This document shows, one piece after another, positions 8,462 to 15,667 of a stretch of 44,919 nucleotides of DNA. Both the position numbers and the translations under genes were made by a program. The notes beneath the pieces were generated by a model. That model ran no database searches. It was given only the letters and a program-made list of their open reading frames with translations, and had not been told where the DNA came from. Positions within the stretch are counted from its first letter, which is position 1; each line of letters starts with the position of its first letter. This stretch comes from Acidobacteriota bacterium (lineage in GTDB: Bacteria; Acidobacteriota; Terriglobia; Terriglobales; Acidobacteriaceae): positions 1 through 44,919 of the forward strand of contig JAJXZL010000008.1 in the NCBI GenBank assembly GCA_021780075.1, given 5' to 3'.

Positions 8462-9331
8462 GCGGTTCTGGCAGTGCAGCACATCCGGCGGATGCGAGGC
8501 GGTGCGCAGGGCCAGTTGATGCTGGGCGCCGACGGCCATGCATACGTGGTGAAGTTCCAGAACAATCCACAGCACATGCGCGTACTGGCCAATGAGCTGC
8601 TGGCGTCGCGGCTGGCGTTGGCGGCCGGCCTCACTGCGCCCGAAGCTGAGCTGGTGGAGGTGTCACGCTGGCTGGTGGACAACACGCCGGAGCTGGAAAT
8701 GGACCTGGGCCGGACGCGCGTGCGCTGCCAGCATGGCCTCCAGTTTGGATCGCGCTTTGTGGGCGGACTGATGCCGGGGCAGGTAGTGGACTATCTTCCA
8801 GAAGAGCAACTGGGCGAGGTGCGCAATCTTCCCGAGTTTGCCGGCATTCTGGCATTGGACAAGTGGACCGGCAACGCCAATGGGCGTCAGGCAGTGTTCG
8901 CGCGCAGGCAACGCGAGCGGCGTTACCGCGCCGTGTTCATTGACTACGGATACTGCTTTCACGCCGGCGAGTGGAGGTTTGCGGATATTCCGCTGCGCGG
9001 CGTCTACTATCGCAACGATGTGTACCGCGAGATTACCGGGTGGGAATCCTTTGAGCCGTGGCTGACGCGGTTGGAAACGATGCCGGCCGAGACGGTGTGG
9101 GCGGCGGCCAACGAGATTCCACCGGAGTGGTACGGCGGCGACCTGGCGGAAATGGAGGCGCTGGTGGAGAAGCTGCTGATGCGTCGCAACAGGATACGTG
9201 AGCTGATTGAAGCTTTCGGGAAATCGGACCGGAATCCCTTTCCCAAATGGGACGCGATGAATGCGGAAAGGTCGCAAGGGGGTTGGAAGGATGCGCGCAG
9301 TGAGGCTAGCATCGTGGGAAGAGTGATGTAG
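8459..9331 (+). CDS. HipA-like (HipA_2-type) kinase domain protein
   Basis: 290 residues, single domain. The N-terminus VQHIRRMRGGAQ followed by YVVKFQNNPQHMRVLANELLAS matches the compact HipA-like kinase family, with Lys32 in VVKF as the expected ATP-binding lysine. The catalytic region LDKWTGNANGRQ (133-144) carries Asp134 and Asn139/Asn141, and IDYG (161-164) is the DFG-equivalent metal-binding motif, so the protein looks catalytically competent, though the NANGRQ loop differs from the more usual N-x-D pattern. Classical HipA proteins phosphorylate aminoacyl-tRNA synthetases; the target of this compact family is unknown to me. No HipB-type helix-turn-helix antitoxin is adjacent. Instead a DUF3037 protein follows 18 bases downstream, a recurrent partner of such kinases. 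Both sit between large terminase and portal, inside the packaging block. Confidence 0.85.
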   Translation: MAVLAVQHIRRMRGGAQGQLMLGADGHAYVVKFQNNPQHMRVLANELLASRLALAAGLTAPEAELVEVSRWLVDNTPELEMDLGRTRVRCQHGLQFGSRFVGGLMPGQVVDYLPEEQLGEVRNLPEFAGILALDKWTGNANGRQAVFARRQRERRYRAVFIDYGYCFHAGEWRFADIPLRGVYYRNDVYREITGWESFEPWLTRLETMPAETVWAAANEIPPEWYGGDLAEMEALVEKLLMRRNRIRELIEAFGKSDRNPFPKWDAMNAERSQGGWKDARSEASIVGRVM

Positions 9332-9349
9332 GAGGCGGCGGCGCCGGGA

Positions 9350-10186
9350 ATGAAGAACGAAAACGAGCGGCGGGCATGCGAGTTCCAGCTTCTGCGCTAT
9401 GTGCCGGACGCGGTGCGGAATGAGTATGTGCACATCGGCGTGATCCTGCGCGAGCAGGGCAGCCATGAACCGGCAGAAGTGCGCTTTACGCGCGACTGGC
9501 GCCGCGTGCGCTGCCTTGACCCGGAGGCCGACACGGCGCTGCTGGAAAATATGGAGAGCGAGCTGCGCAGGCGCTTCCTTGAGGAGCCGGACGGCAAGCT
9601 GATGCGTCTGCTCGATGAATCGCTCTCGCTAAGCGTGCAGATGACCGCACCCAAGGCCTACCTGGCGGAGAGCCTTCCCGCAGGCATGGAAGAGCTGATG
9701 CGTCTCTATGTCGATCCGCCCGCGCGCGAGCGTACGCAGCGGCTGAGCGGCAGGGCGGCGATTCAGGCAAAGATGCGCACGGAGTTTGAGCGCGCCGGCG
9801 TGTGGGATTTGCTGCGCAAGCGCATCGCGGCTTCGCAATACACGCGGCCCGGCGATCCGCTGCGCATTGACGTGGGCTACAGGCCCAACGGCATCATTCG
9901 CATGTTTCATGCAGTCAGCCTGGAACCAGGCGTGGAGATGGCCAAGGTGCTGGCCTTCTCCGCTGCCAGCCTGCGGGCTGGCGTGGAGCGCGTGGAGAAG
10001 GCGACGCTGGAACTCACCGCGATCATTGAACCGGCAGCAAAATTGGGCGCTACGGACGCGGAACCGGAGCAGCTCGCGATGTACCGCTTTGGCGTGGAGA
10101 CGATGGAGGAACACCAGATTCGCGTGTTGACCACATCGGACCTGGACCGCGTCGCGGAGACGGCAAGGCGCGAATTGCGTGTCTGA
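9350..10186 (+). CDS. DUF3037 domain protein, partner of the HipA-like kinase
   Basis: 278 residues. The family signature is at the N-terminus: CEFQLLRYVPDAVRNEY then VHIGVILRE (residues about 10-35), an alpha/beta fold starting with the F-L-R-Y-V-P-D motif. The rest is helical and Arg/Glu-rich, with no signal peptide or membrane segment. The biochemical function of DUF3037 is not established; its repeated pairing with HipA-like kinases is why I treat the two as one module, possibly kinase and regulator or substrate. It lies 18 bases after the kinase stop in the same frame, with GGAGG near 9331 and GGGA directly before the ATG at 9350, so co-translation is likely. Confidence 0.85.
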   Translation: MKNENERRACEFQLLRYVPDAVRNEYVHIGVILREQGSHEPAEVRFTRDWRRVRCLDPEADTALLENMESELRRRFLEEPDGKLMRLLDESLSLSVQMTAPKAYLAESLPAGMEELMRLYVDPPARERTQRLSGRAAIQAKMRTEFERAGVWDLLRKRIAASQYTRPGDPLRIDVGYRPNGIIRMFHAVSLEPGVEMAKVLAFSAASLRAGVERVEKATLELTAIIEPAAKLGATDAEPEQLAMYRFGVETMEEHQIRVLTTSDLDRVAETARRELRV

Positions 10187-10295
10187 AGCACCGGGATCAG
10201 GGCCAGAGAGCCCCTGCGCACATGGAAGGATGCAGAAGCCGCACAGCGCTGCTGGAGCAGCGCGCCGCTCTCCGCAAAATCACCTCTCACTTTCT

Positions 10296-10324
10296 TTGTA
10301 CGGCTGCGGCGGTCGCGTTATGAT
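10296..10324 (+). promoter_or_regulatory. Candidate sigma-70-type promoter before the secreted protein gene
   Basis: TTGTAC (10296-10301) and TATGAT (10319-10324) are separated by 17 bases. The -10 matches consensus at five of six positions, the -35 at three. A perfect 12-bp palindrome TGCCGATCGGCA (10376-10387) lies downstream in the leader and could be an operator. The downstream gene starts at 10472. Confidence 0.4.
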
Positions 10325-10471
10325 TCGGACGTAGCTGATACAGCCGCGCGTGTACGGGGCAATGAACTGCAGGATTGCCGATCGGCAGCCCTGTCTCCGT
10401 CGCGATCATTCTTCAAGGCTGCTGTTAGCTTATGCGCAGTCCTCAAATGAAAATCGATGAACGGAGAATCC

Positions 10472-11074
10472 ATGAATCGCTCATGCAGCAGATTGAAGGT
10501 CATTGCAGGAATGGCGGCATTTCTTCTTACAGCCTGCGCTACGTTTGGCCACGCCCAGAGCGTCTCTTCGGTAGTCCTGGCGAAAATCGCCGATCATCTG
10601 AGCACCAAGTCGGCAAAAGTCGGCGCAGTCATCAAGGCAAAGACTCAGAAGGCGATAAAATTGCAAAACGGTGTCAACCTTCCACAAGGGTCAAGCCTTG
10701 TCGGCACGGTGATCGCGGTCCAATCCAAGAAGGCTGGGGATGGTACCTCATCCATAGCCATCAAGTTCGACCATGTTGAAGTCAAGGGGAAAACCGCCGT
10801 TCCGATCCAGGGCCTCATTGTCGCCATAGGCCCGGACCCCACTGCATACCGGGGCAGCGGCTTCGATTCAACGGATGTCCGCAGCGGACTTGGTAGCACG
10901 CCGGGATTTGGCAATAGCGCCGGTCGCGACGACGTCGATATTCCTGGAGGAAGTTCGATGACAGGGGTTGCGTTGGGCTTCAGCCTGGACGCCAGTGGAG
11001 CCACCGAACTCCGTGGTATTCAGCGCGATATCGAGCTCAATCCCAGCGTGCTCATCAAAGTCAAGCTGGATTAA
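10472..11074 (+). CDS. Small secreted or lipid-anchored hypothetical protein
   Basis: 200 residues from ATG 10472, chosen over ATG 10457 because GGAGA lies five bases upstream. The N-terminus is a signal sequence containing both a possible lipobox (LLTAC) and a type I site (GHA-QS), so it is either a lipoprotein or periplasmic. The mature part has the pattern LQNGVNLPQGSSLVGTV followed by an amphipathic strand and VPIQGLI, reminiscent of the beta-barrel domain of VirB10/TrbI-like proteins, but I cannot assign a family. A Gly/Ser/Asp-rich loop (about 128-160) precedes the last strands. It looks like a host-type envelope protein yet sits between DUF3037 and the portal gene; it has its own candidate promoter and is followed by a gene-free regulatory stretch, so it may be a moron-type cargo gene. 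Confidence 0.7.
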   Translation: MNRSCSRLKVIAGMAAFLLTACATFGHAQSVSSVVLAKIADHLSTKSAKVGAVIKAKTQKAIKLQNGVNLPQGSSLVGTVIAVQSKKAGDGTSSIAIKFDHVEVKGKTAVPIQGLIVAIGPDPTAYRGSGFDSTDVRSGLGSTPGFGNSAGRDDVDIPGGSSMTGVALGFSLDASGATELRGIQRDIELNPSVLIKVKLD

Positions 11075-11258
11075 GGGCTGTTCCATTGTCGATGTTGCGA
11101 AGCGTACGGGCTTGCGCCTGCGCAGACGGCGAGCAAGTTCAACGCTGTCTTGTCGCCTGAGCGAATCAATGCGCTGCCAAAAGACACGACTCGGCGACTG
11201 CAGAGACTCTGATAACTGGCGAGTTATCGCCAGATAAAGTTTCTGCTCGAGGTTTGCA
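11075..11258 (+). other. Gene-free stretch upstream of the portal gene
   Basis: Part of a 334-base gap (11075-11408). No coding potential is seen. It contains the overlapping palindromes at 11211-11233 and leads into the TATAAT box, the terminator and the portal ribosome-binding site listed separately. Confidence 0.5.
11211..11233 (+). promoter_or_regulatory. Overlapping palindromes, candidate operator
   Basis: GATAACT-GGCG-AGTTATC (11211-11228) is a perfect 7-bp inverted repeat, and CTGGCGA-GTTA-TCGCCAG (11216-11233) is a second perfect 7-bp repeat that shares its centre. The two hairpins cannot form together. They lie 25-48 bases upstream of a TATAAT box, a normal place for a repressor or activator site. 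AGTTATC recurs in other spacers of this locus. Confidence 0.5.
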
Positions 11259-11264
11259 TATAAT
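11255..11264 (+). promoter_or_regulatory. Candidate -10 box for the portal/capsid operon
   Basis: A consensus TATAAT occupies 11259-11264, preceded by TTTGCA. No good -35 hexamer exists at 16-18 bases, which would suit an activated promoter. The transcript would begin near 11271 and run through the terminator at 11347-11384 before reaching the portal gene. Confidence 0.45.
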
Positions 11265-11346
11265 TTCCGCCGCTTGCGGTAGGATGGATTTTGTAAGTAG
11301 AAAACAACGACCTTTTAGCGAATAGCTGCAGGCTGGAAGATGACAG

Positions 11347-11384
11347 AGGCATGGCCCTTTCAAGGGCTGTGCCTTTTTCTTTTG
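11347..11384 (+). terminator. Strong intrinsic terminator in the portal gene leader
   Basis: A 12-bp stem (11347-11358 with 11363-11374, two G-U pairs, four-base loop) is followed by TTTTTCTTTT. It lies 25 bases ahead of the GTG start of the portal gene and about 75 bases after a TATAAT box, so it either ends the upstream transcript or works as an attenuator. Its presence argues against starting the portal at the ATG at 11340. Confidence 0.8.
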
Positions 11385-11408
11385 GGATTGGGAAAAAGGA
11401 AGGTGCGC

Positions 11409-12695
11409 GTGAGGGTAGGAGAACAGTTGCGGGATATGTGGCGGCAGGCCACCGCATGGCCGACGGGCCGCAAGGCGGACGTACAGGCCGGCGCAGCCAA
11501 TGCCGAGGCGGAGCGCAAAACGTTGGCGCTGCCCGCCGTTCTGAGTCCGATGCAGTTTCCGGGAAGGCATTTGCCCAAACCAACGCCAATGAACCTGCGC
11601 CGGTTTGCGGAGACGCCGGTCGTGCGGCGTGCCATCAACGTCATCAAGGATCGCATTGCGGCAATGGACTGGCAGGTGCGCGTGCGGCGTGGTTGCCAGC
11701 CGGCCGACAAGGCAGTGGCAATCCGCCGCCTGCAAGGCCTGCGGCGCACGCTGGAAGAGCCGAATTCCGTGGACAGCTTTCGCACACTGATTGAGCAGGT
11801 CATCGAAGACGCGCTTACCGGCGGCTTCGGTGCCATTGAGATGGAGCCGACCGGCGACGAGGAGCGGCCTGCGATGTTGTGGCCCGTGGATGGCGCATCG
11901 ATCCGCATCAATGCGAAGTGGGACGGCAGCGAAGAATCGCCGCGTTACGCGCAGGCGATGCCGGGGCAGCTCGAGTCCAGCGCGGTGGAGTTACGCGACA
12001 ACCAGCTCATCTACGTGCGCATGAATCCGCGCAGCTTTACACCCTTTGGACTCGGGCCGCTTGAGGTTGCCTTCGAGACGGTAAACCAGTTCCTGAGCGC
12101 GCACCGCTTCGCCGGCAAGCTGGCGGCCAACTCGGTGGCGCAGTATGCGCTGTGGCTCAACGAGGCAACACCCGCGCAACACGACCGGCTGATTCGCTGG
12201 TGGCAGGACGAGATCGAAGGAACCGGGCGCGTGCCGCTGCTCTCAACCGAGCAGAAGCCCGAGGTGCTGCGCTTTGCGCAGGGCACGGATGCGGACCTGC
12301 GGCTGGCCTGGCAGGAGTTTCTCATCCGCATGGTGGCCAATGCGTTTGGGCTGCCGCCGCTACTGCTGGGGTTGGAGGGCGATGTGAATCGCTCGACCGC
12401 GGCGGAGCTTGCGGATGAGGCGTTCCGCGGAGCGATTCTGCCGCTGGCTCAGTTGCTGGCCGGCCACATCACGCGCGACCTCTTTGCCAAGTGCATCGGG
12501 TGGCGTGAATTCGAGTTTGTCTTCAACGATCTGAACGCAAGAGACGAGGAGACAGAGCTGGCCGTGCAGGTGCAGTTGCTGCAGGCCGGCGTATTGACAG
12601 TGAATGAGGTGCGGGCAATGCGAGGGCTGGGACCGCTGGGACAGAACGGAGCGGTTCAATTGGCAGGCGAGGCGCAAGCAATGCAGGCAGGCTAG
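11409..12695 (+). CDS. Phage portal protein
   Basis: Forms the dodecameric ring at one capsid vertex through which DNA enters and leaves. The sequence has the course of the HK97/lambda-type portal families: MNLRRFAETPVVRRAINVIKDRI near the N-terminus, the stem-proximal FGLGPLEVAFETVNQFL, then KPEVLRFAQGTDADLRLAWQEFLIRM and a C-terminal EETELAVQVQLLQAGVLTVNEVRAMRGLGPL with the usual conserved glycine turn. I start at GTG 11409 (428 residues), which has AAGGA eight bases upstream. An ATG at 11340 in the same frame would translate straight through the terminator hairpin, giving an unnatural N-terminus. The prohead protease follows after 70 bases. Confidence 0.92.
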   Translation: MRVGEQLRDMWRQATAWPTGRKADVQAGAANAEAERKTLALPAVLSPMQFPGRHLPKPTPMNLRRFAETPVVRRAINVIKDRIAAMDWQVRVRRGCQPADKAVAIRRLQGLRRTLEEPNSVDSFRTLIEQVIEDALTGGFGAIEMEPTGDEERPAMLWPVDGASIRINAKWDGSEESPRYAQAMPGQLESSAVELRDNQLIYVRMNPRSFTPFGLGPLEVAFETVNQFLSAHRFAGKLAANSVAQYALWLNEATPAQHDRLIRWWQDEIEGTGRVPLLSTEQKPEVLRFAQGTDADLRLAWQEFLIRMVANAFGLPPLLLGLEGDVNRSTAAELADEAFRGAILPLAQLLAGHITRDLFAKCIGWREFEFVFNDLNARDEETELAVQVQLLQAGVLTVNEVRAMRGLGPLGQNGAVQLAGEAQAMQAG

Positions 12696-12765
12696 CGGAG
12701 CGCAACCCGGTCGAGCCGTTGTTCGGGCGAGGCCGGGCAAGTGAAAACAGATGGGCGGAGAACGC

Positions 12766-13266
12766 ATGCGATTGGAAGCAATGGCGGTACACATTCCCCA
12801 CGTGGACGGACATCCAAACCGGGTTCCGTTTGAAGGGGTATTGACGGTGGTCAACGCGGCCAGTGACAAGGCTCCGGCCGGGGCGCGCGGACACCGGGTA
12901 GTGCTTACGCGAGAGGCGGCGGAAAAAGCCCTGCCCTCGCTGCTGGGAATGGCGGTGGACTACCGGCCAGGATGGGATGGACACGATGCCCGGCGCAAGA
13001 TCGGGTTACTCACAGAAGCAAATCTGACAGGCAACAAGTTGGCCGTGCGCGGCTATCTTTATGCACGCGATTTTCCCGATGTTGCCAGGGAGATTCATGC
13101 TCAGGCGCCCCAGGCGATGGGCATGAGTTATGAGCTGGCAGACGCGCGTGTCGAAGATATGCGTGCAGACATATGGAAGCTTACCCGCGTGACTTTTACC
13201 GGCGCGGCCATCCTGCTGAGAGATAAGGCGGCCTACAGGGCCACCAGCTTTCGCATGGCGAGTTAG
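12766..13266 (+). CDS. Prohead (head maturation) protease
   Basis: 166 residues. Serine protease that removes scaffold and capsid propeptides during head maturation. A catalytic His is likely in WDGHDARRKIG, the nucleophile Ser in MGMSYEL, and the C-terminal VTFTGAAILLRDKAAYRATSF matches the ending of HK97-type prohead proteases, where the strand before the ATS/ATSF motif is conserved. The third catalytic residue is not obvious. ATG 12766 is preferred over ATG 12751 because GGAG lies five bases before it. Position between portal and capsid, and a terminator 28 bases after its stop, fit the capsid module. Confidence 0.82.
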   Translation: MRLEAMAVHIPHVDGHPNRVPFEGVLTVVNAASDKAPAGARGHRVVLTREAAEKALPSLLGMAVDYRPGWDGHDARRKIGLLTEANLTGNKLAVRGYLYARDFPDVAREIHAQAPQAMGMSYELADARVEDMRADIWKLTRVTFTGAAILLRDKAAYRATSFRMAS

Positions 13267-13293
13267 ATAACTTGCAGATAAGTCAGTTGGCAG

Positions 13294-13320
13294 AAAGGCT
13301 CCGCTCGACGGAGTCTTTTT
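13294..13320 (+). terminator. Intrinsic terminator between protease and scaffold candidate
   Basis: Stem AAAGGCTCCG/CGGAGTCTTT (13294-13303 with 13309-13318, one G-U pair, five-base loop) runs into a T-tract. It lies 58 bases before the next start codon, so transcription of the capsid gene must either read through it or start downstream. Confidence 0.7.
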
Positions 13321-13377
13321 GCTGCCTGGATGGCGCTGTTAGCGCGTGAGGTTCACAGCAACCAGGAAGGGGATTTC

Positions 13378-13776
13378 ATGGAGAACGATGAGAAAGGAAT
13401 AAGCGAGCGGCTCGAAGCTGCAACCGCCCTGCTGGAACGCACAATCGGCGGGCTTGAACAGCGGCAGAGCGTGTTGACCGGTGAGGTGGAGAGGATCTCC
13501 GCAACCGTCGAGCAGAGCCGCCGGGAAGCGGAGATGGCAGAGAAACTGGCTGCCACTGAAAAAGAGCTTGCCGAGTTGAAGGCAGCAGCCGCGCCAGCGG
13601 CGCTCGACACTCTGCGCAAGACGATGCCCGCGGCGACCGCGGAGATGCTGGCCAAGCACGGAGTTGGCGAGGGGCCGGTGGACGTGCGGACCCTGGATGC
13701 GGCGCTCGCCGGACTGAGCCTTGAGCAGCGCATCGCGGTAAAAAGCCAACTGCTGCGGGCGGGAGCAATCGTCTGA
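13378..13776 (+). CDS. Coiled-coil protein, capsid scaffold candidate
   Basis: 132 residues from ATG 13378, which has GGAAGGGG six to eight bases upstream; the frame extends to 13330 but without a ribosome-binding site. Residues about 8-75 form a long charged coiled coil (heptads in ERLEAATALLERTIGGLEQ and EKLAATEKELAELKAAA), and the C-terminal 55 residues form a short helical domain. Small coiled-coil proteins between protease and major capsid commonly act as scaffolds or head-decoration chaperones. No family is recognised, so the role is inferred from position and fold. Confidence 0.65.
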   Translation: MENDEKGISERLEAATALLERTIGGLEQRQSVLTGEVERISATVEQSRREAEMAEKLAATEKELAELKAAAAPAALDTLRKTMPAATAEMLAKHGVGEGPVDVRTLDAALAGLSLEQRIAVKSQLLRAGAIV

Positions 13777-13800
13777 ATGCAGCGTGCAGCCCATCGCTTA

Positions 13801-13887
13801 CAGCTGACAAGAGGCACTGAATGAGTGGCCATCAGTTGATAAGTCAACACTGAATACCGATAGCTGCCAGTTATCTGCTGTCAGCTG
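13801..13887. repeat. Spaced inverted repeat upstream of the capsid gene
   Basis: CAGCTGACA (13801-13809) and TGTCAGCTG (13879-13887) are perfect inverted copies. Between them lie a smaller palindrome (GTTGA-TAAG-TCAAC, 13835-13848) and CCAGTTATC (13867-13875). The spacer is dense in CAGCTG/AACTG-like words, so it could be a regulatory region or degenerate low-complexity sequence. Confidence 0.5.
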
Positions 13888-13932
13888 CTAACTGAATTAC
13901 TACTAGCCCCATGGAGGGGGCAGAAAGAGCCT

Positions 13933-14901
13933 ATGAACGCAACCTTTGCAGACATTCATGCAGCAGCGGATTTTATCGGACCTGGCGCGGTTGAAGTTCC
14001 GTTGTATCAGACCGAGATCTTTGACATCTGCCGCCGTTCAAGCCCCTTTGGACAGCGCATCAAGCAGGTGCCCGCGACCGGTCATCCTTCGCGCTTTTTT
14101 GAGGAGACGGCCATCCCGAACCCTGGGACCGCCGGCTTTGTTGACCCGCGCAGTATCGTGGCGCCAGTGGTGAGCCCTACGCGCGTCGAGCGCAGCGTGC
14201 CGCTGAAGGCCATCGTTTCGCAAATCAACTACAACCTGTTCGACATCGAACTCGGCAACCAGCAGCAGCAGTTCGCCTATCTGCAAGCCAAGGATCTTGT
14301 GGACACGGTGAGCGGCGTAATGGTGGCGCACGACGTGGCCCTGTGGAACGGCAATGACACAAGCCTGAGTACGCCCACCACCACGCAGTACTACGGTGCG
14401 GCTGCGCAGATCGCGTCCGGCGGCAACACGGTAACCATCGGCACGACTGCATCGATTGTGGATGGACTCAAGTCCGCAGTGGCGCAGATGGTGGCCAGCA
14501 CCGGTTTCTCGGTGCGTCCCACGGCCATCTACGCCAACCCGGTGCTGCTTGATTTGATCGACCGCGAAATGAAGGCTGACTTCAACGTGGTGCTGAACAC
14601 CGATCAGATTACGGGCGGCTTCCGTGTGAAGATGCTCTCGACGCAGGCAGGCGACCTGCCGCTGATTCCGGACTGGAGCCTCAGTTACACGGGCACACCA
14701 GGTTCCGGCACAGCGGTGCTGCCGGCCTACATCGTGACGGAGGATCTGATCGAGTACCACTGGCTCGGCGATCCCACGCCGCGCATCTTTCAGCTCGGCC
14801 TTCCAAACTCCCTTGCCCACCAGTACGTTGCCGTCAAGTTCGGCGGCCTGGTCGTCAAGGGCGCCAACTACGCACACTACCAGGTGCTCGTTGACCGGTA
14901 A
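13933..14901 (+). CDS. Major capsid protein (HK97-fold type)
   Basis: 322 residues, the size of an HK97-fold capsid subunit without long propeptide. Features: an N-terminal helical region, a beta-rich E-loop-like segment around FFEETAIPNPGTAGFVDPR, a spine-helix region (LFDIELGNQQQQFAYLQAKDLVD), a P-domain stretch ASTGFSVRPTAIYANPVLLDLIDRE typical of capsid proteins, and a C-terminal VAVKFGGLVVKGANYAHYQVL. Position after portal, protease and scaffold is canonical. The gene is preceded by a 156-base spacer with repeats and followed by a strong hairpin, consistent with independent control and high expression. Confidence 0.85.
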   Translation: MNATFADIHAAADFIGPGAVEVPLYQTEIFDICRRSSPFGQRIKQVPATGHPSRFFEETAIPNPGTAGFVDPRSIVAPVVSPTRVERSVPLKAIVSQINYNLFDIELGNQQQQFAYLQAKDLVDTVSGVMVAHDVALWNGNDTSLSTPTTTQYYGAAAQIASGGNTVTIGTTASIVDGLKSAVAQMVASTGFSVRPTAIYANPVLLDLIDREMKADFNVVLNTDQITGGFRVKMLSTQAGDLPLIPDWSLSYTGTPGSGTAVLPAYIVTEDLIEYHWLGDPTPRIFQLGLPNSLAHQYVAVKFGGLVVKGANYAHYQVLVDR

Positions 14902-14921
14902 CCCCCAGCCTGGCAACTAAG

Positions 14922-14960
14922 AGCGGGCCGAGGCTGCGTCATGCGCGGTCTCGGCCCGCT
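14922..14960 (+). other. Strong hairpin after the capsid gene
   Basis: AGCGGGCCGAG (14922-14932) pairs perfectly with CTCGGCCCGCT (14950-14960), an 11-bp GC-rich stem 20 bases after the capsid stop. No T-run follows on either strand, so I do not call it an intrinsic terminator; a role in 3' mRNA stability or factor-dependent termination is possible. Confidence 0.65.
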
Positions 14961-15040
14961 GTAAGCAAACAAGAGATACAGGCAGGAGTTATCGGTCACT
15001 TACTTCAGATTACTGAACTGGAGTAGAAAGAGGGTTCCAC

Positions 15041-15664
15041 ATGGCATATCTGCAGCCAGCGGATTACAGCAACTATGGATTGCCGGCTGGCACAACGGCG
15101 GACTGGGTAACGGCCGCCACGGCACTCATCAACAGCTACTGCAGGCGGCCAGACTTGAACGTAATCCAGTACACGGAGCGCCTGCGCATCACCAGTGGAT
15201 CGCAAACGGTGCGCCTGACATATCTTCCCCTGGCGCCTCTGGGCACAGCAACATCGCCGCTTGTCAGCGTAGAGGGGCGCTATGCAAAACCGCGGCGCGG
15301 TCAAATCGTTGACGAAACTCTCTTTGAAATCAGCTGGGCTTTCTCGCTGCCAGGGCAGTGGATCGGAATTGACCCTGCCTCCGTTGATTACGACTCAACG
15401 ACGGGAGAGCTTACGCTGCCGTGGAACCTTCTGGGACTTCCGTACAACGAAGTCATGGTGACGTATACGGCGGGGCTCGCGACAATCGGCGACGACATCA
15501 AGACCGCGTGCGCGCAGATCGTGCGCAATGCGCAGGCGACACCGGCGCTGAACGCCAGCAGAACCAGAATCGACACAATGTGGATGCAGTATTTCTCCAG
15601 TTCGCTGGTGGACGAGACAGTGCAGGCCTGGCTGCGCCCATACGTTGCGAACAGGCTGGGGTGA
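15041..15664 (+). CDS. Head-tail connector protein (gp6-like)
   Basis: 207 residues, with AAAGAGG seven bases before the ATG. The first 45 residues (AYLQPADYSNYGLPAGTTADW... ATALINSYCRRPDL) have the helical start of phage head-tail connector proteins that dock under the portal; the pattern of a helix followed by a beta module with DYDSTTGELTLPWN and a closing helical segment (IKTACAQIVRNAQATPAL) also fits. The assignment comes from pattern and position directly after the capsid; no motif is diagnostic. Confidence 0.65.
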   Translation: MAYLQPADYSNYGLPAGTTADWVTAATALINSYCRRPDLNVIQYTERLRITSGSQTVRLTYLPLAPLGTATSPLVSVEGRYAKPRRGQIVDETLFEISWAFSLPGQWIGIDPASVDYDSTTGELTLPWNLLGLPYNEVMVTYTAGLATIGDDIKTACAQIVRNAQATPALNASRTRIDTMWMQYFSSSLVDETVQAWLRPYVANRLG

Positions 15665-15667
15665 GCG

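Noticed and set aside
8459..9331. Classical hipBA toxin-antitoxin locus
   Set aside because: No HipB-like helix-turn-helix protein is adjacent, and the kinase is the compact HipA-like type with a DUF3037 partner.
11340..11408. N-terminal extension of the portal gene from ATG 11340
   Set aside because: It would translate a perfect terminator stem and T-run; GTG 11409 has AAGGA at good spacing.
14038..14916. 292-codon minus-strand open frame over the major capsid gene
   Set aside because: Opposite-strand shadow in GC-rich sequence: no recognisable motif, and the plus-strand frame carries a capsid-like protein.
14922..14960. Intrinsic terminator after the capsid gene
   Set aside because: The stem is strong, but neither strand has a T-run after it; kept as an unexplained hairpin.
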